Shown: positions 1-9,852, counted from the stretch's first letter. The stretch is 64,000 nucleotides of DNA from an uncultured Bacteroidales bacterium (GCA_946404495.1 CAMJDT010000001.1:25962-89961); one strand, 5' to 3'. Program-made: numbers and translations. Notes: generated by a model from the sequence alone, not told the origin.

Positions 1-327
1 CTCTACCTCAAGTGGTCGGCCGAACGAGAGAAGAACTACCGGCCCTACGTTATCTTCGGCGGAGGCGCCAGCTATGACTTCGGCGGACAGAAAGAGCGAC
101 CGCTCTACCAGAAACGTTGGGACTACTTCATCGACTTCGGCTTCGGTTGCGACTTCTACTTCCGCTGGTTTAAGTTCTGCCCCGAGATCAAGTACCAAAT
201 CGGCTTTGCCAACATGCTTACGCCCGTTGAGGATCGACCCGAGTTGGCCAAACCCGACTATTTCTATACCCAGTCACTCAACCGTCTGCGCAATCAGATG
301 ATAACCCTCATCTTTAACTTTGAATAA
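1..327 (+). CDS. porT: PorT-like type IX secretion outer-membrane protein (3' part)
   Basis: The reading frame is open from base 1 and stops at TAA 325-327; its start lies outside the window, so the ORF track omits it. The 108 visible residues contain alternating aromatic strands such as DYFIDFGFGCDFYFRWFKF, then PEIKYQIGFANML, and end in ITLIFNFE, the pattern of the last strands of an outer-membrane beta-barrel. The sequence resembles the C-terminal part of PorT, a barrel protein needed for T9SS function in Porphyromonas. The next gene starts at a TTG that overlaps this stop by 8 bp, so the two are probably co-transcribed. A second T9SS gene, sprA, lies 47 kb downstream. Another PorT-family barrel without a T9SS role remains possible because the N-terminal half is missing. 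Confidence 0.72.
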   Translation, partial: LYLKWSAEREKNYRPYVIFGGGASYDFGGQKERPLYQKRWDYFIDFGFGCDFYFRWFKFCPEIKYQIGFANMLTPVEDRPELAKPDYFYTQSLNRLRNQMITLIFNFE

Positions 328-1768
328 GCGACTCGTATATACTATCCTGCTGCTCTGCGCCCTGATGACCGGCTGCCGCAACGAGCAATTGAGCGACGAC
401 CCGACGCTCTCGCTGACTTTCTCTACCGATACGATTGCCTTCGACACCGTCTTTACCACCATCGGTTCGTCCACGCAGCAGATCATGATCTACAACCGCA
501 ATGCCAATGCATTGAAGATCCAATCCGTCAGTCACTCCTCGCCCTATTTCCGCATCAACCTCGACGGCGAGAACCGCGAAGAACTGCTGCACGATATTAC
601 CCTCAACGGAGGCGACAGTCTCTTCCTCTTTGTCCGCGTCAACATCGACCCGCAGGATAGCAACAACCCCGTCCTCATCGAGGATCCGCTCGTCTTCTCG
701 CTGAACGGCAAGCAGCAGCGCATTCTGATGCAAGCCTACGGACAGAACGTACAACTCATCCGAACAAAGAATGGCCGCAGCGACTTTAGCTCCTTCCACT
801 TCCGTAATACGCGTCCCTACCTCATCTACGACACCGTCGTCATCACCTCTCTCATACTCCTCGAGCAAGGAGCTACCCTCTATATGCACGCCGGAGCCAA
901 CATCGTCTGCTACGGTAGCGTAACTGCTGAAGGTACGCAAGCCGAACCCGTTCGTATTCGCGGCGACCGAACCGACCGCATCTTCGAGCACGTGCCTTAC
1001 GCGCACGCCTCGGGTCAGTGGGGAGGCGTCTATCTCTACCACACGGCGGATTTCCCCTTGCCCACGTACCGCTTCAGCCACACTGAGATCCTATCCGGCA
1101 CCGTCGGACTATACTGCCTCAACGAGACCGCCGACGACCTGCCTTCCTTCGTCTTCCACAACGGACTCATTCATAACCACGCGGCCTACGGACTCGTCCT
1201 GCAGAACGTCAACGACAGTATCATCAATACCGAGGTCTCCAACTGCGCCGGCTACTGCGTGTACCTCCGTGGCGGCGAACACGTGCTCATCCATAATACG
1301 ATTGCCAACTACTTCGGCTACCCCTACTGCAACCTCAATATCCACAACACCTCGCCCGAGGACGTGCCGGCACTCTATGTCAACGACATGAGTAAGAACA
1401 ATGCCCGCAACGCGCTCACGCTCGTCAACTCGATTGTCACCGGCCGGCGCCCTGAGAGTTTTCAGGTGGCTACCACGATCCCCGCTGCCTTTAGCGGCGA
1501 TATCCATCACTGTTACCTGCGTTGCGACACGCTCCGTGAACCCTGGTGCCACGACATCGTCTACGCACAGGACAGCGACTCCGTCTTCCAAAACATCTAC
1601 TACCGCTACCAGGAGTACCACTACTACGACTTCCGCCTCCACGACTCCTCGCCCGCCATCGGCATCGCAGATTCCCTTACGGCCCTACTCTTCCCGCTCG
1701 ACCGCCTGGATATGCCGCGCGTAGGACTCACACCCGATGCCGGATGCTATCAACACCCAATAGAATGA
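320..1768 (+). CDS. Beta-helix lipoprotein of unknown function
   Basis: This 482-residue protein begins MNKRLVYTILLLCALMTGC, a lipoprotein signal with lipobox MTGC, so it is probably membrane anchored at Cys19. The mature N-terminus contains FSTDTIAFDTVFTTIGSST, a segment I recognise as typical of a conserved Bacteroidales lipoprotein family. Residues of about 170-450 are rich in short strand-turn units (GGVYLYHTADF, YGLVLQNVNDSIINTEVSNC, YCVYLRGGEHVLIHNTIANY) that fit a right-handed parallel beta-helix. The start is TTG 320, which overlaps the PorT-like stop codon and suggests translational coupling. No catalytic residues are apparent. A surface or periplasmic role linked to the neighbouring secretion gene is only an inference from position. 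Confidence 0.75.
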   Translation: MNKRLVYTILLLCALMTGCRNEQLSDDPTLSLTFSTDTIAFDTVFTTIGSSTQQIMIYNRNANALKIQSVSHSSPYFRINLDGENREELLHDITLNGGDSLFLFVRVNIDPQDSNNPVLIEDPLVFSLNGKQQRILMQAYGQNVQLIRTKNGRSDFSSFHFRNTRPYLIYDTVVITSLILLEQGATLYMHAGANIVCYGSVTAEGTQAEPVRIRGDRTDRIFEHVPYAHASGQWGGVYLYHTADFPLPTYRFSHTEILSGTVGLYCLNETADDLPSFVFHNGLIHNHAAYGLVLQNVNDSIINTEVSNCAGYCVYLRGGEHVLIHNTIANYFGYPYCNLNIHNTSPEDVPALYVNDMSKNNARNALTLVNSIVTGRRPESFQVATTIPAAFSGDIHHCYLRCDTLREPWCHDIVYAQDSDSVFQNIYYRYQEYHYYDFRLHDSSPAIGIADSLTALLFPLDRLDMPRVGLTPDAGCYQHPIE

Positions 1769-1798
1769 TGGAATGTTGTAATGATTTAATGATGTAAC
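1769..1798. repeat. ATGATG-type short repeat between two genes
   Basis: The whole gap between the lipoprotein stop and the ribF start is built from variants of ATGATG / TAATGATG. A very similar string occurs after ruvA at 47152-47190. The in-frame TGA at 1790-1792 inside the repeat means that ribF can only start at the TTG right after it. Confidence 0.7.
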
Positions 1799-2641
1799 TT
1801 GGCACGCATTGCAACCATAGGATTCTTTGACGGAGTGCATTTGGGGCACCGCTATCTGCTGCAGCAACTCCGCGATACGGCGCAACGTCTGCAGCTGGAG
1901 CCCGCCGTCGTTACCTTTCGCTCTCACCCCAAACTCGTCCTCACCGGCTCCTGCCCGCCTCTTATCACCACGACCGACGAACGGCTCGCGCTGCTCGGTC
2001 GATATACGGATTATATCATCTGCCTCGATTTTCCGTCCGTGCAGTCGCTGACGGCCGAGGCGTTTATGCGAAAACTGCACGACGAATACGACGTACAGGT
2101 ACTCTTAATGGGATACGATCACCATTTCGGCAGCGACCGCCTTGCCTCCATCGACGATTACATCCTCCGCGGTCGGAAAGCCGGCATACAGGTCATCCTG
2201 CAAGAGCAGGCACCCGAAGGTGCGGTTTCATCTACCCGAATCCGCCGTGCGATCACGGAGGGCGATATCGCCGAAGCCAACCGCCTCTTAGGCTATCCCT
2301 ACTTCCTCTCCGGCACCGTCGTACACGGTCGCGGACTCGGCCGGCAACTCGGATTCCCGACTGCGAATATTCAGGCAGACGCTCATAAGCTCATCCCTGC
2401 AGCCGGCGTCTATCGCACCGAGATCAACTCGCTCACCGCCATCACCAACATCGGCACCAATCCGACCGTAGGGAATACAGCTACGACCATCGAAGTACAT
2501 ATCCCCCACTTTACGGGCAATCTATACGACCAACAGCTCACGCTCACCTTCGTGAGCCGAATACGCGGAGAACACCGCTTCGAGTCGCTCGACGCCCTCC
2601 GTCTTCAAATCGCACGCGACATTCAGTCCCTACAATCGTAA
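1799..2641 (+). CDS. ribF: Bifunctional riboflavin kinase / FAD synthetase
   Basis: RibF phosphorylates riboflavin to FMN and adenylylates FMN to FAD. The N-terminal nucleotidyltransferase domain (about 1-150) opens with ATIGFFDGVHLGHR, the HIGH-like motif of this family, and contains LLMGYDHHFGSDR. The C-terminal riboflavin kinase domain (about 160-280) carries GTVVHGRGLGRQLGFPTANI and NIGTNPTVG. At 280 residues it is a little shorter than the common 300-315, mainly because only five residues precede the first catalytic strand. TTG 1799 is chosen because an in-frame TGA lies 9 bp before it, within a short repeat. Both domains look complete, so the enzyme is probably functional. Confidence 0.95.
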   Translation: MARIATIGFFDGVHLGHRYLLQQLRDTAQRLQLEPAVVTFRSHPKLVLTGSCPPLITTTDERLALLGRYTDYIICLDFPSVQSLTAEAFMRKLHDEYDVQVLLMGYDHHFGSDRLASIDDYILRGRKAGIQVILQEQAPEGAVSSTRIRRAITEGDIAEANRLLGYPYFLSGTVVHGRGLGRQLGFPTANIQADAHKLIPAAGVYRTEINSLTAITNIGTNPTVGNTATTIEVHIPHFTGNLYDQQLTLTFVSRIRGEHRFESLDALRLQIARDIQSLQS

Positions 2642-2706
2642 GCCGATTTTGGAAAATGCCATGAAAACAAATAAAACAAACCATAAAAAACACAAAAAAA
2701 CAACGA

Positions 2707-5676
2707 ATGAGAAAACTTTTTTATCTGCTCGTAGCGGCAATCTGCTGCACGAGTATGCAGGCTCAGCTAATCGATGAGAGTTTCGAAGGAGCCCAGTTTC
2801 CACCCAACGGATGGAGCAGTATTGACAACGACCAGTATTCGCAGTGGCGGCGCATGTCGAAGGATGACAATTCGACGCTGGACGTCTATGACGGTCGTGC
2901 TTGCGCCGTCGTACCCGGTTCGTATGGCACCACCAACTACCTGATTACGCCCTGCCTGCGGCCCCAGACAGGCGAGATACTACATTTTGCCTCGCGCATC
3001 AAGGAGTACGCCTCGCAAGGCATGCTCAAGATTGAGGTTTCTACCACCGGAACGGATGCCACCTCGTTTACCGAGATAGCTTCGTATTCGACCTCTTCCA
3101 GAGCGGAAGGTCATTTGCCGAAGAGCGATTGGCAGGTATTTGACGTAGACCTGAGTGCCTACACGGGTCAGCGCATCTTCGTAGCTTTCCACCAAGTAGG
3201 CGAAGCCGATCATATCTATCTGGACAAAGTGCATGGCATCACGCTGGCCGGCGATACGTCGTGCGAAGCGCCGTACGGTCTGACGGTCAGCGATCTGACG
3301 TCTTCCGGCGCTACCATCACCTGGACCGGTGATGCAACACAATACCAGTATATCTGCCTGCCCTCTGACCAGACTCCGGACTGGAGCGCCGCTACGACCG
3401 TCAGCACCAACACAGCAACGCTGAGCGGCCTGTTTGAGGCTACGGCATATGCCTTCTATGTACGCTCCTACTGCTCGGCAGCGGAGCAGAGCCTTGCGCC
3501 CAAAACCGTGTTCAAGACACCCTGCACGCCGATGACTATTCCGTACGTGCAGAATTTCTACCGTCACCCCACAGGCGTCGTAGAGCCTGAATGCTGGACG
3601 GTAGCCTCCCCCACGCCGCAGGTATGGGTAGTAAGCACCAAGACCTACGACGAGGAAGGGACCGGTACACTGGTGCGCGCTTCGGAACATATCTACGCAT
3701 CCGGTGGTGCAGCAGGCACGGAGCAAACATTCGCCATGCCGGCTATGGCAGCACAGTTGGACACCTTAGAGGTGGCTTTCGACTACAAACACAGCTATAT
3801 CGGCGAGCAATATGGCATATTAGCGATAGGCTATATGACCAACCCGGCGGACGCCAACACCTTCGTAGCCATAGACACGTTGCCGCAGGTGGACACCATG
3901 ACCCATGCCATATGCCCGCTTGCAACCATGCCGGCTAACGCACCGTTCATCGCCTTTCGCTTTGCAGGTGGCACCAGCAGTTTCAACGGTGTATCAATGG
4001 ATAACTTCGTCGTAGCACCTATCGGACACTCAGACGAGTTCACACCCGAAGAAATCATCGACGACGCCAATGCTTATCTATTGGGACAGACCTACTGCGA
4101 GGCACAAGTATCGTGGTATTCGTACAATGCCGAGGCCTTTGCTATCGGCCTGTTTGACGCCTCAAGCCAGCAGTTGGTAGCAGGTATTGTAGTCACTACC
4201 GGCGAGTGCGACCGCTTCGCCTACGAAGACGGCATCACCTTCTCGGAATACGAAGACCCCGACAACCACTACTACTGCTCGACGAAATGGATTCTAAACG
4301 TAGATGAGAGCGGCCTGTCGAAAGGTGCAGCATGGGACAGCTGCGTTATCAATATAGGTACTGCGCGCACGCCTGCGTTAGGTCTCAGAACCGGCAGTTA
4401 CCAAGTGCAGATTTATGCCTATGACGCTATCAATAACGAGATGGATACACTATTGGGGACCGTTCCGTTCACGCTCAGCGAAAAGAAAGTGACCAACCTG
4501 CAAGCCGCACTATCGACCGACTTAACCAAAGCTACCATCACTTGGATAGAGCCCGAGTTGGCAAACGGCGAGCGACTCTATGTGAGCGTTCGCGCCGGCG
4601 AGACTGTTGCATACGACAACTACGAGACCACCGATATCGCCACCTCGCCGCTGGTAGTGGATGTACAGAACGGCAAGTCGTATCAAGTGAGCGTAGTGGT
4701 TATTGACCGCCAGAAGAACCCGCTGGGCGAAGAGGTCAGCTGTGCATTTACCGTTGGCACCAATAACTACGAGCCGCGCAACCTGCATGCCGAAGTGTTT
4801 GGCGGCGACAACGTGACCTTCTCATGGGAGGCAACGACGCAAGCCGACTTCTACGAGCTGGTTCTCTACTGCGACGGCGCTTACTACACCACGCTGAATG
4901 TTCGTTCAGTTCCCAAGACGACCACCATGCCGCAGGACGGCACCTGGTCATGGACCGTACAGGCATTTACCAAAGGTACGAACGGCAAGTATTTCCCCGC
5001 CAGCGAGATAACCCGCGGTAATGACTTCGTATCACAAGGTGCTCCGATTCCGGATGATGCAATCAAACTGAATGTATGGGGCATGGAAGCTGCCTATCTG
5101 GACAAAGCCAGCGGCTATTATCAGGAAGGCAAGCACGGCTGGATGGTGATGTTTGCTACGGGCGAGGAAGGTTCGGCCGGTTACCCGATGCCATGGTTCC
5201 TGATTTATACAGAGAAAGAGAGTGCTATCTCGGGCGTATATAACGTAGCACGCGAAAATATCGATTTGGAGAGCACCTATCTCAATACCAACGGCACACA
5301 GGCCGGTTGTATCATGGCGACCGATGCCGAGCTACGGCTGCAGTTCGACGGTTTCGACGAGGAGAAAGCCGAAGCCGGCTACCGCTATGCTTACTACACC
5401 GGTAAGTTCCGCCTGGTAGGCGAAGACGGCAAGACGTATGTGGGCAACTTCATGGAGTTGTTCTGCAACTCATACAACTGGTCCACCTACTCCTCCGCCG
5501 TGCGCGACCACAAAGGTATGTGGGATGAAGACCCCACGCAGCAACCGCCTCAAGACGGCTTGGAGGATGTTGTCCTTGATAGCGACAATGCCGTCCGCAA
5601 GGTGATTCTCGGCGGACAGTTGTACATCATCCGCGGCAACGCGATATACAACGCCAACGGCCTCAGGGTACGATAA
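2707..5676 (+). CDS. Secreted multidomain adhesin-like protein with short T9SS-type tail
   Basis: The 989-residue product starts with a signal peptide (MRKLFYLLVAAICCTSMQA). Residues of about 20-175 (ESFEGAQFPPNGWSSID, NYLITPCL) match the cleaved-adhesin / choice-of-anchor J fold also present in gingipain adhesin regions. A fibronectin type III-like domain follows at about 180-270 (CEAPYGLTVSDLTSSGATITW), then a second choice-of-anchor J domain (to about 440) and two more FN3-like domains (about 590-780). The last 25 residues, with GGQLYIIRGNAIYNANGLRVR, resemble a short C-terminal tail common on Bacteroidales T9SS cargo, and the LamG protein at the right edge has the same kind of tail. A 65-bp A-rich leader precedes ATG 2707 and a strong terminator follows. 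The ligand is unknown. Confidence 0.82.
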   Translation: MRKLFYLLVAAICCTSMQAQLIDESFEGAQFPPNGWSSIDNDQYSQWRRMSKDDNSTLDVYDGRACAVVPGSYGTTNYLITPCLRPQTGEILHFASRIKEYASQGMLKIEVSTTGTDATSFTEIASYSTSSRAEGHLPKSDWQVFDVDLSAYTGQRIFVAFHQVGEADHIYLDKVHGITLAGDTSCEAPYGLTVSDLTSSGATITWTGDATQYQYICLPSDQTPDWSAATTVSTNTATLSGLFEATAYAFYVRSYCSAAEQSLAPKTVFKTPCTPMTIPYVQNFYRHPTGVVEPECWTVASPTPQVWVVSTKTYDEEGTGTLVRASEHIYASGGAAGTEQTFAMPAMAAQLDTLEVAFDYKHSYIGEQYGILAIGYMTNPADANTFVAIDTLPQVDTMTHAICPLATMPANAPFIAFRFAGGTSSFNGVSMDNFVVAPIGHSDEFTPEEIIDDANAYLLGQTYCEAQVSWYSYNAEAFAIGLFDASSQQLVAGIVVTTGECDRFAYEDGITFSEYEDPDNHYYCSTKWILNVDESGLSKGAAWDSCVINIGTARTPALGLRTGSYQVQIYAYDAINNEMDTLLGTVPFTLSEKKVTNLQAALSTDLTKATITWIEPELANGERLYVSVRAGETVAYDNYETTDIATSPLVVDVQNGKSYQVSVVVIDRQKNPLGEEVSCAFTVGTNNYEPRNLHAEVFGGDNVTFSWEATTQADFYELVLYCDGAYYTTLNVRSVPKTTTMPQDGTWSWTVQAFTKGTNGKYFPASEITRGNDFVSQGAPIPDDAIKLNVWGMEAAYLDKASGYYQEGKHGWMVMFATGEEGSAGYPMPWFLIYTEKESAISGVYNVARENIDLESTYLNTNGTQAGCIMATDAELRLQFDGFDEEKAEAGYRYAYYTGKFRLVGEDGKTYVGNFMELFCNSYNWSTYSSAVRDHKGMWDEDPTQQPPQDGLEDVVLDSDNAVRKVILGGQLYIIRGNAIYNANGLRVR

Positions 5677-5702
5677 GGCTTTTTAAGCGACACAATTCCC
5701 TT

Positions 5703-5737
5703 CCCCACTCGGCTCAGAAACCGGGTGGGGATTTTTT
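5703..5737 (+). terminator. Intrinsic terminator after the adhesin-like gene
   Basis: CCCCACTCGG pairs with CCGGGTGGGG (10 bp, one T-G pair) around an 8-nt loop, and is followed by ATTTTTT. It lies 27 bp past the stop codon and insulates pheT. Confidence 0.9.
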
Positions 5738-5759
5738 ACGCAAGAAAAGCGGCAAAAAA

Positions 5760-5791
5760 TTTGCGTATGTCAAAAAAAAGTCGTATCTTTG
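5760..5791 (+). promoter_or_regulatory. Bacteroidota-type promoter for pheT
   Basis: TTTG at 5760-5763 and TATCTTTG at 5784-5791 are separated by 20 bp, matching the -33 TTTG / -7 TAnnTTTG consensus. The expected transcript start near 5797 leaves about 35 nt before ATG 5832. The spacer contains CGTATGTCA and an A-tract also present in the ruvA and AraC-gene promoters. Confidence 0.88.
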
Positions 5792-5831
5792 CAGGCTGAA
5801 ATGAAAACATGGAAAAATTAGAACAAGAGAT

Positions 5832-8321
5832 ATGAATATTTCGTACAAGTGGCTGAAACGCTATATCTCGCTCAGCGATAACGCAGAGCAAGTAGCAAAG
5901 ATCCTGACCTCTATCGGTCTGGAGGTAGGTACATTGGAGACTAGAGAGTCGATTAAAGGCGGTCTGGAGGGATTGGTAGTAGGTGAAGTGGTGACGTGTG
6001 TTCCCCACCCCAACTCCGACCACCTGCATATCACCACCACACGTCTTCACGAGGGCGAAGAGCCCGTGCAGATCGTGTGCGGTGCACCCAACGTGGCGGC
6101 CGGTCAGAAGGTGATCGTAGCTACCATCGGTACGCGCCTCTATCAGGGCGAGGAGTCGTTTGTCATTAAGAAAGGCAAGATCCGCGGCGAAGAATCGCTC
6201 GGCATGATCTGTGCCGAGGACGAGATAGGCGTAGGTACCTCGCACGACGGTATCATGGTCCTTCCGCCCGATACGCCGGTAGGCCTGCCTGCCAAGGAGT
6301 ATTTCCACCTGGAGAGCGACACCATCATCGAGGTGGACATCACCCCCAACCGCAGCGATGCCGCCAGTCACTACGGCGTAGCACGCGACCTCTATGCTTA
6401 CTATCAGGCGCACGGTCAGAAGGATATCACCCTGATGCGTCCTTCGGTAGAAGAATTCCGGGTCAATAGCAACGCACTGCCTATTTCTGTCACCGTTGAC
6501 AACACGGATGCCTGCCCCCGCTATACAGGCGTGAGCATCACGGGTGTCACGGTCAAGGAGTCGCCGGATTGGCTCAAGCAGGCGCTGATGAGCATCGGGC
6601 TGAGACCGATCAATAACATCGTGGACGTGACCAACTTCGTGCTGCACGAGAACGGGCAGGCGCTGCACGCCTTTGACGCCGATAAGATCAAGGGTCGTCA
6701 GATCATCGTCAAGAATGCCACGGAGGGACAGAAATTCGTGACCCTCGACGGCGAGGAGCGCACCATGAGCGCGGCCGACCTGATGATCTGCAATGCAGAA
6801 GAACCGATGTGCATCGCCGGCGTCTTCGGCGGAAAAGAGAGCGGCGTCACCACAGAGACCAAGAACGTCTTCCTGGAGTCGGCCTACTTCGACCCCGTCA
6901 GCATCCGTAAGACCGCTCGCCGCCATCAGCTCAGCACCGACGCCTCGTTCCGTTACGAGCGCGGCTGCGACCCCAACAACACCCCCTACGTGCTGAAACG
7001 TGCCGCCCTGCTCATCCAAGAGGTAGCCGGCGGCGAGATCGCCATGCAGGTTGCTGACGTTGGCAAGACCGACTTTCCTTACTTCCCCGTAGAACTCAAT
7101 ATCCCGCGCGTAAATGCCCTCATCGGCAAAGCTATCGGCGAAGACACGATCGAGACGATTCTCCGCGCGCTCGAGATGCGCATCCTCGCCAAAAACGGTG
7201 AGACCTGGAGCATCGAAGTACCCCCTTACCGCGTAGATGTACAGCGCGAATGTGACGTAGTGGAAGATATACTGCGTATCTACGGCTACAATAATGTGGA
7301 GTTCCCCGAGAAACTCAACAGCAATCTCTCCTACAATCCCAAACCCAACCCCGTAGCGCTGCAGACCCGTATCTCGGAGCAGCTGACGGCACAGGGATTC
7401 TACGAGATCATGAACAACTCGCTTACCAAGGTTTCGTACTACCCGGGCGAATGGCTCGAGAGCTGCGTGCAGGTCAAGAACCCCCTGAGTCAGGATCTCG
7501 GAGTCATGCGTCAAACCCTGCTCTTCGGCGGACTGGAGAGCATCCAGCGCAATGCCAACCGCAAGAACGCCGACCTCCGGCTCTACGAGTTCGGTAATTG
7601 CTACCACTTTGATAAGTTGAAAGTGGAAAGTTTAAAGGCAAAAGGACTCGACGCCGAGCCGATTGCTGCCTACTCCGAAGAGCCGCACCTGGCTCTGTGG
7701 GTAACGGGTAAGAAGGAGCTCAGTTCGTGGGTGCGCCGCGATGAGGAGAGTTCGTTCTACGAGTTGCGCGCCTATGTAAACAATATCTTGGTACGCCTTG
7801 GCGTCAATATCGACCGCTGCACCTTGGAGCCTCTGGCCGAAGGACACGAGCGCCGTCTCTTCAGCGACGGTCTCGTCATCAAGGCTCAGAACGGCAAGGC
7901 CTTAGGCTATATGGCGATCGTAGCACCGGCGGTACTCAAGCAATTCGACCTGCCGAACCCCGTCTACTATGCCGACTTGGATTGGAAGCAACTGCTCAAG
8001 CAGAACAAGCAGTACAAGCCCGTCATCGAGGATCTGCCTAAGTTCCCCGAGGTGAAGCGTGATTTCGCGCTGCTGGTAGATAAGTCGGTGGACTTCGCCG
8101 ACTTGGCTCGCGCAGCCTTTGAGACGGAGAAGAAACTATTGAAGCACGTCTATCTCTTTGATGTATACGAAGGCAAGAACCTCGAAGCAGGCAAGAAATC
8201 CTACGCCCTCTCCTTCATCTTGCAGGATAAGGAGAACACCCTCAAGGATCAACAGATCGACACGATCATGACGCGTCTCAAGAAGACTTTCGAGGATAAG
8301 TTCGGTGCCACCTTGCGCTAA
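5832..8321 (+). CDS. pheT: Phenylalanine-tRNA ligase beta subunit
   Basis: PheT pairs with PheS (not in this window) to charge tRNA-Phe. The 829 residues show the usual order: an OB-fold tRNA-binding domain at about 42-150 (VVGEVVTCVPHPNSDHLHI, GKIRGEESLGMICAEDEIG), the B3/B4 editing domain at about 210-380 (LDGEERTM, FGGKESGV), B5 at about 400-475, a core with RIYGYNNVEFPEKL, and a C-terminal FDX-ACB domain from about 735 (FPEVKRDFALLVD). At about 593-605 there is a Lys-rich stretch, DKLKVESLKAKG. Its DNA (GATAAGTTGAAAGTGGAAAG) resembles the short repeats between genes here and may be an in-frame insertion in a surface loop. Its own promoter precedes it. Confidence 0.97.
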   Translation: MNISYKWLKRYISLSDNAEQVAKILTSIGLEVGTLETRESIKGGLEGLVVGEVVTCVPHPNSDHLHITTTRLHEGEEPVQIVCGAPNVAAGQKVIVATIGTRLYQGEESFVIKKGKIRGEESLGMICAEDEIGVGTSHDGIMVLPPDTPVGLPAKEYFHLESDTIIEVDITPNRSDAASHYGVARDLYAYYQAHGQKDITLMRPSVEEFRVNSNALPISVTVDNTDACPRYTGVSITGVTVKESPDWLKQALMSIGLRPINNIVDVTNFVLHENGQALHAFDADKIKGRQIIVKNATEGQKFVTLDGEERTMSAADLMICNAEEPMCIAGVFGGKESGVTTETKNVFLESAYFDPVSIRKTARRHQLSTDASFRYERGCDPNNTPYVLKRAALLIQEVAGGEIAMQVADVGKTDFPYFPVELNIPRVNALIGKAIGEDTIETILRALEMRILAKNGETWSIEVPPYRVDVQRECDVVEDILRIYGYNNVEFPEKLNSNLSYNPKPNPVALQTRISEQLTAQGFYEIMNNSLTKVSYYPGEWLESCVQVKNPLSQDLGVMRQTLLFGGLESIQRNANRKNADLRLYEFGNCYHFDKLKVESLKAKGLDAEPIAAYSEEPHLALWVTGKKELSSWVRRDEESSFYELRAYVNNILVRLGVNIDRCTLEPLAEGHERRLFSDGLVIKAQNGKALGYMAIVAPAVLKQFDLPNPVYYADLDWKQLLKQNKQYKPVIEDLPKFPEVKRDFALLVDKSVDFADLARAAFETEKKLLKHVYLFDVYEGKNLEAGKKSYALSFILQDKENTLKDQQIDTIMTRLKKTFEDKFGATLR

Positions 8322-8346
8322 TTCTTAATTTTTAATTTTTAATTAA
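8322..8346. repeat. TTTTTAA-type short repeat between pheT and prfC
   Basis: TTCTTAATTTTTAATTTTTAATTAA fills the gap and ends in an in-frame TAA directly before the GTG start of prfC. Similar AATTTAAAATTTAA repeats sit in front of sprA. Confidence 0.65.
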
Positions 8347-9852
8347 GTGTTAACTAACTCAGAACAACAAGAGATATTACGCCGTCGCACCTTTGCGATC
8401 GTCTCACACCCCGATGCGGGTAAGACGACGCTGACGGAGAAACTGCTGCTCTACGGCGGTGCAATCCATGTGGCAGGTGCCGTCAAGTCCAATAAGATCA
8501 AGCGCACCGCTACCTCCGATTGGATGGAAATTGAGAAGCAGCGCGGTATCAGTGTCGCTACGTCCGTAATGGGTTTTGACTACGCGGGCTATCATATCAA
8601 CATCCTCGACACGCCGGGTCACCAGGACTTTGCGGAGGACACCTTCCGTACGCTGACGGCCGTGGATTCGGTCATCATCGTCATCGACTCTGCCAAGGGT
8701 GTAGAGACGCAGACGCGCCGCCTGATGGAGGTATGCCGTATGCGCAAGACGCCCGTCATGGTCTTTATGAACAAGATGGACCGCGAGGGTAAGGATCCCT
8801 TCGACCTGATGGACGATGTGGAGCAGGAGTTGGGCATTACCGTGACGCCTATCAGTTGGGCACACGGTCAGGGCGTGAAGTTCGAGAGCGTGTTCGCCGT
8901 AGCCGACGGTATCGCCGGTAGGGAACCGCTGAGCGACAAGGAGAAAGCCGATATGGAACTTATCGAAGGTGTATATCCCGTCTTCGACAAGGAGGCCTAC
9001 CTCCGGGGCGATCTGGCGCCGGTATTCTACGGCTCGGCCTATAAGACAATCGGCGTGGAGGAACTGCTGAAGTTCTTTGTCGAGAACGCTCCCTCTCCCC
9101 GACCGGTAGAGGCCGTCGAACGCAAGGTAGATCCGATGGAGGATGGCTTCACGGGCTTCTGCTTCAAGATACATGCTAACATGGACCCCAACCACCGCTC
9201 GTGCATCGCGTTCTTTAAGATATGCAGCGGTAAGTTTGAGCGCAACGTCTATTACAAGCACGTGCGCAAGGACCAACAGATGCGTTTCTCGGCGCCTACC
9301 TGCTTTATGGCGCAGAAGAAAGAGACCGTGGACGAAGCATACGCAGGCGATATAGTCGGTCTGCCCGATACGGGTAACTTCAAGATAGGCGACACCCTCA
9401 CCGCCGGCGAGAACCTGCATTTCAAGGGACTGCCGTCGTTCTCACCGGAGATGTTTAAGTATATCGAGAATGCCGACCCGATGAAGCAGAAGCAGTTGGA
9501 TAAGGGCATTCATCAGTTGATGGACGAGGGCGTAGCGCAGCTCTTTGTGAGCCAACTCAACGGACGTAAGATCATCGGAACGGTCGGTCAACTGCAGTTT
9601 GAGGTCATCCAATACCGCCTCGAGCACGAGTACAACGCCAAATGCCGTTGGGAAAATATGGCGATGTACAAGGCTTGCTGGATCGAGTCGGACGACGAGG
9701 AGGAACTCGCTTTGTTCAAGAAACGCAAGGCGCAGTATCTGGCTTTCGACAAGGAGGGTCGCGACGTCTTTATGGCCGACTCGGCCTACGTCCTCTCGAT
9801 GGCACAAAACGACTACAAGCACATCAAATTCCACTTTACCTCGGAATTCTAG
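8347..9852 (+). CDS. prfC: Peptide chain release factor 3
   Basis: RF3 is a translational GTPase that removes RF1/RF2 from the ribosome after termination. G1 (SHPDAGKTTLTEK), the switch I region (KQRGISVATSVM), G3 (DTPGHQDF) and G4 (NKMD) are all visible in the first 150 residues, followed by the domain II and III sequences typical of RF3. The length, 501 residues, is somewhat below the common 525-530. The start is GTG 8347 because a TAA stop precedes it immediately and the residues after it (EQQEILRRRTFAIVSHPDAGK) align with other RF3 N-termini. No separate promoter is visible, so transcription from the pheT promoter is likely. Confidence 0.95.
   Translation: MLTNSEQQEILRRRTFAIVSHPDAGKTTLTEKLLLYGGAIHVAGAVKSNKIKRTATSDWMEIEKQRGISVATSVMGFDYAGYHINILDTPGHQDFAEDTFRTLTAVDSVIIVIDSAKGVETQTRRLMEVCRMRKTPVMVFMNKMDREGKDPFDLMDDVEQELGITVTPISWAHGQGVKFESVFAVADGIAGREPLSDKEKADMELIEGVYPVFDKEAYLRGDLAPVFYGSAYKTIGVEELLKFFVENAPSPRPVEAVERKVDPMEDGFTGFCFKIHANMDPNHRSCIAFFKICSGKFERNVYYKHVRKDQQMRFSAPTCFMAQKKETVDEAYAGDIVGLPDTGNFKIGDTLTAGENLHFKGLPSFSPEMFKYIENADPMKQKQLDKGIHQLMDEGVAQLFVSQLNGRKIIGTVGQLQFEVIQYRLEHEYNAKCRWENMAMYKACWIESDDEEELALFKKRKAQYLAFDKEGRDVFMADSAYVLSMAQNDYKHIKFHFTSEF

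Noticed and set aside
5736-7607. 623-residue ORF antisense to pheT
   Set aside because: It lies opposite a complete pheT and has no recognisable domain; the long frame follows from the codon bias of the sense strand.
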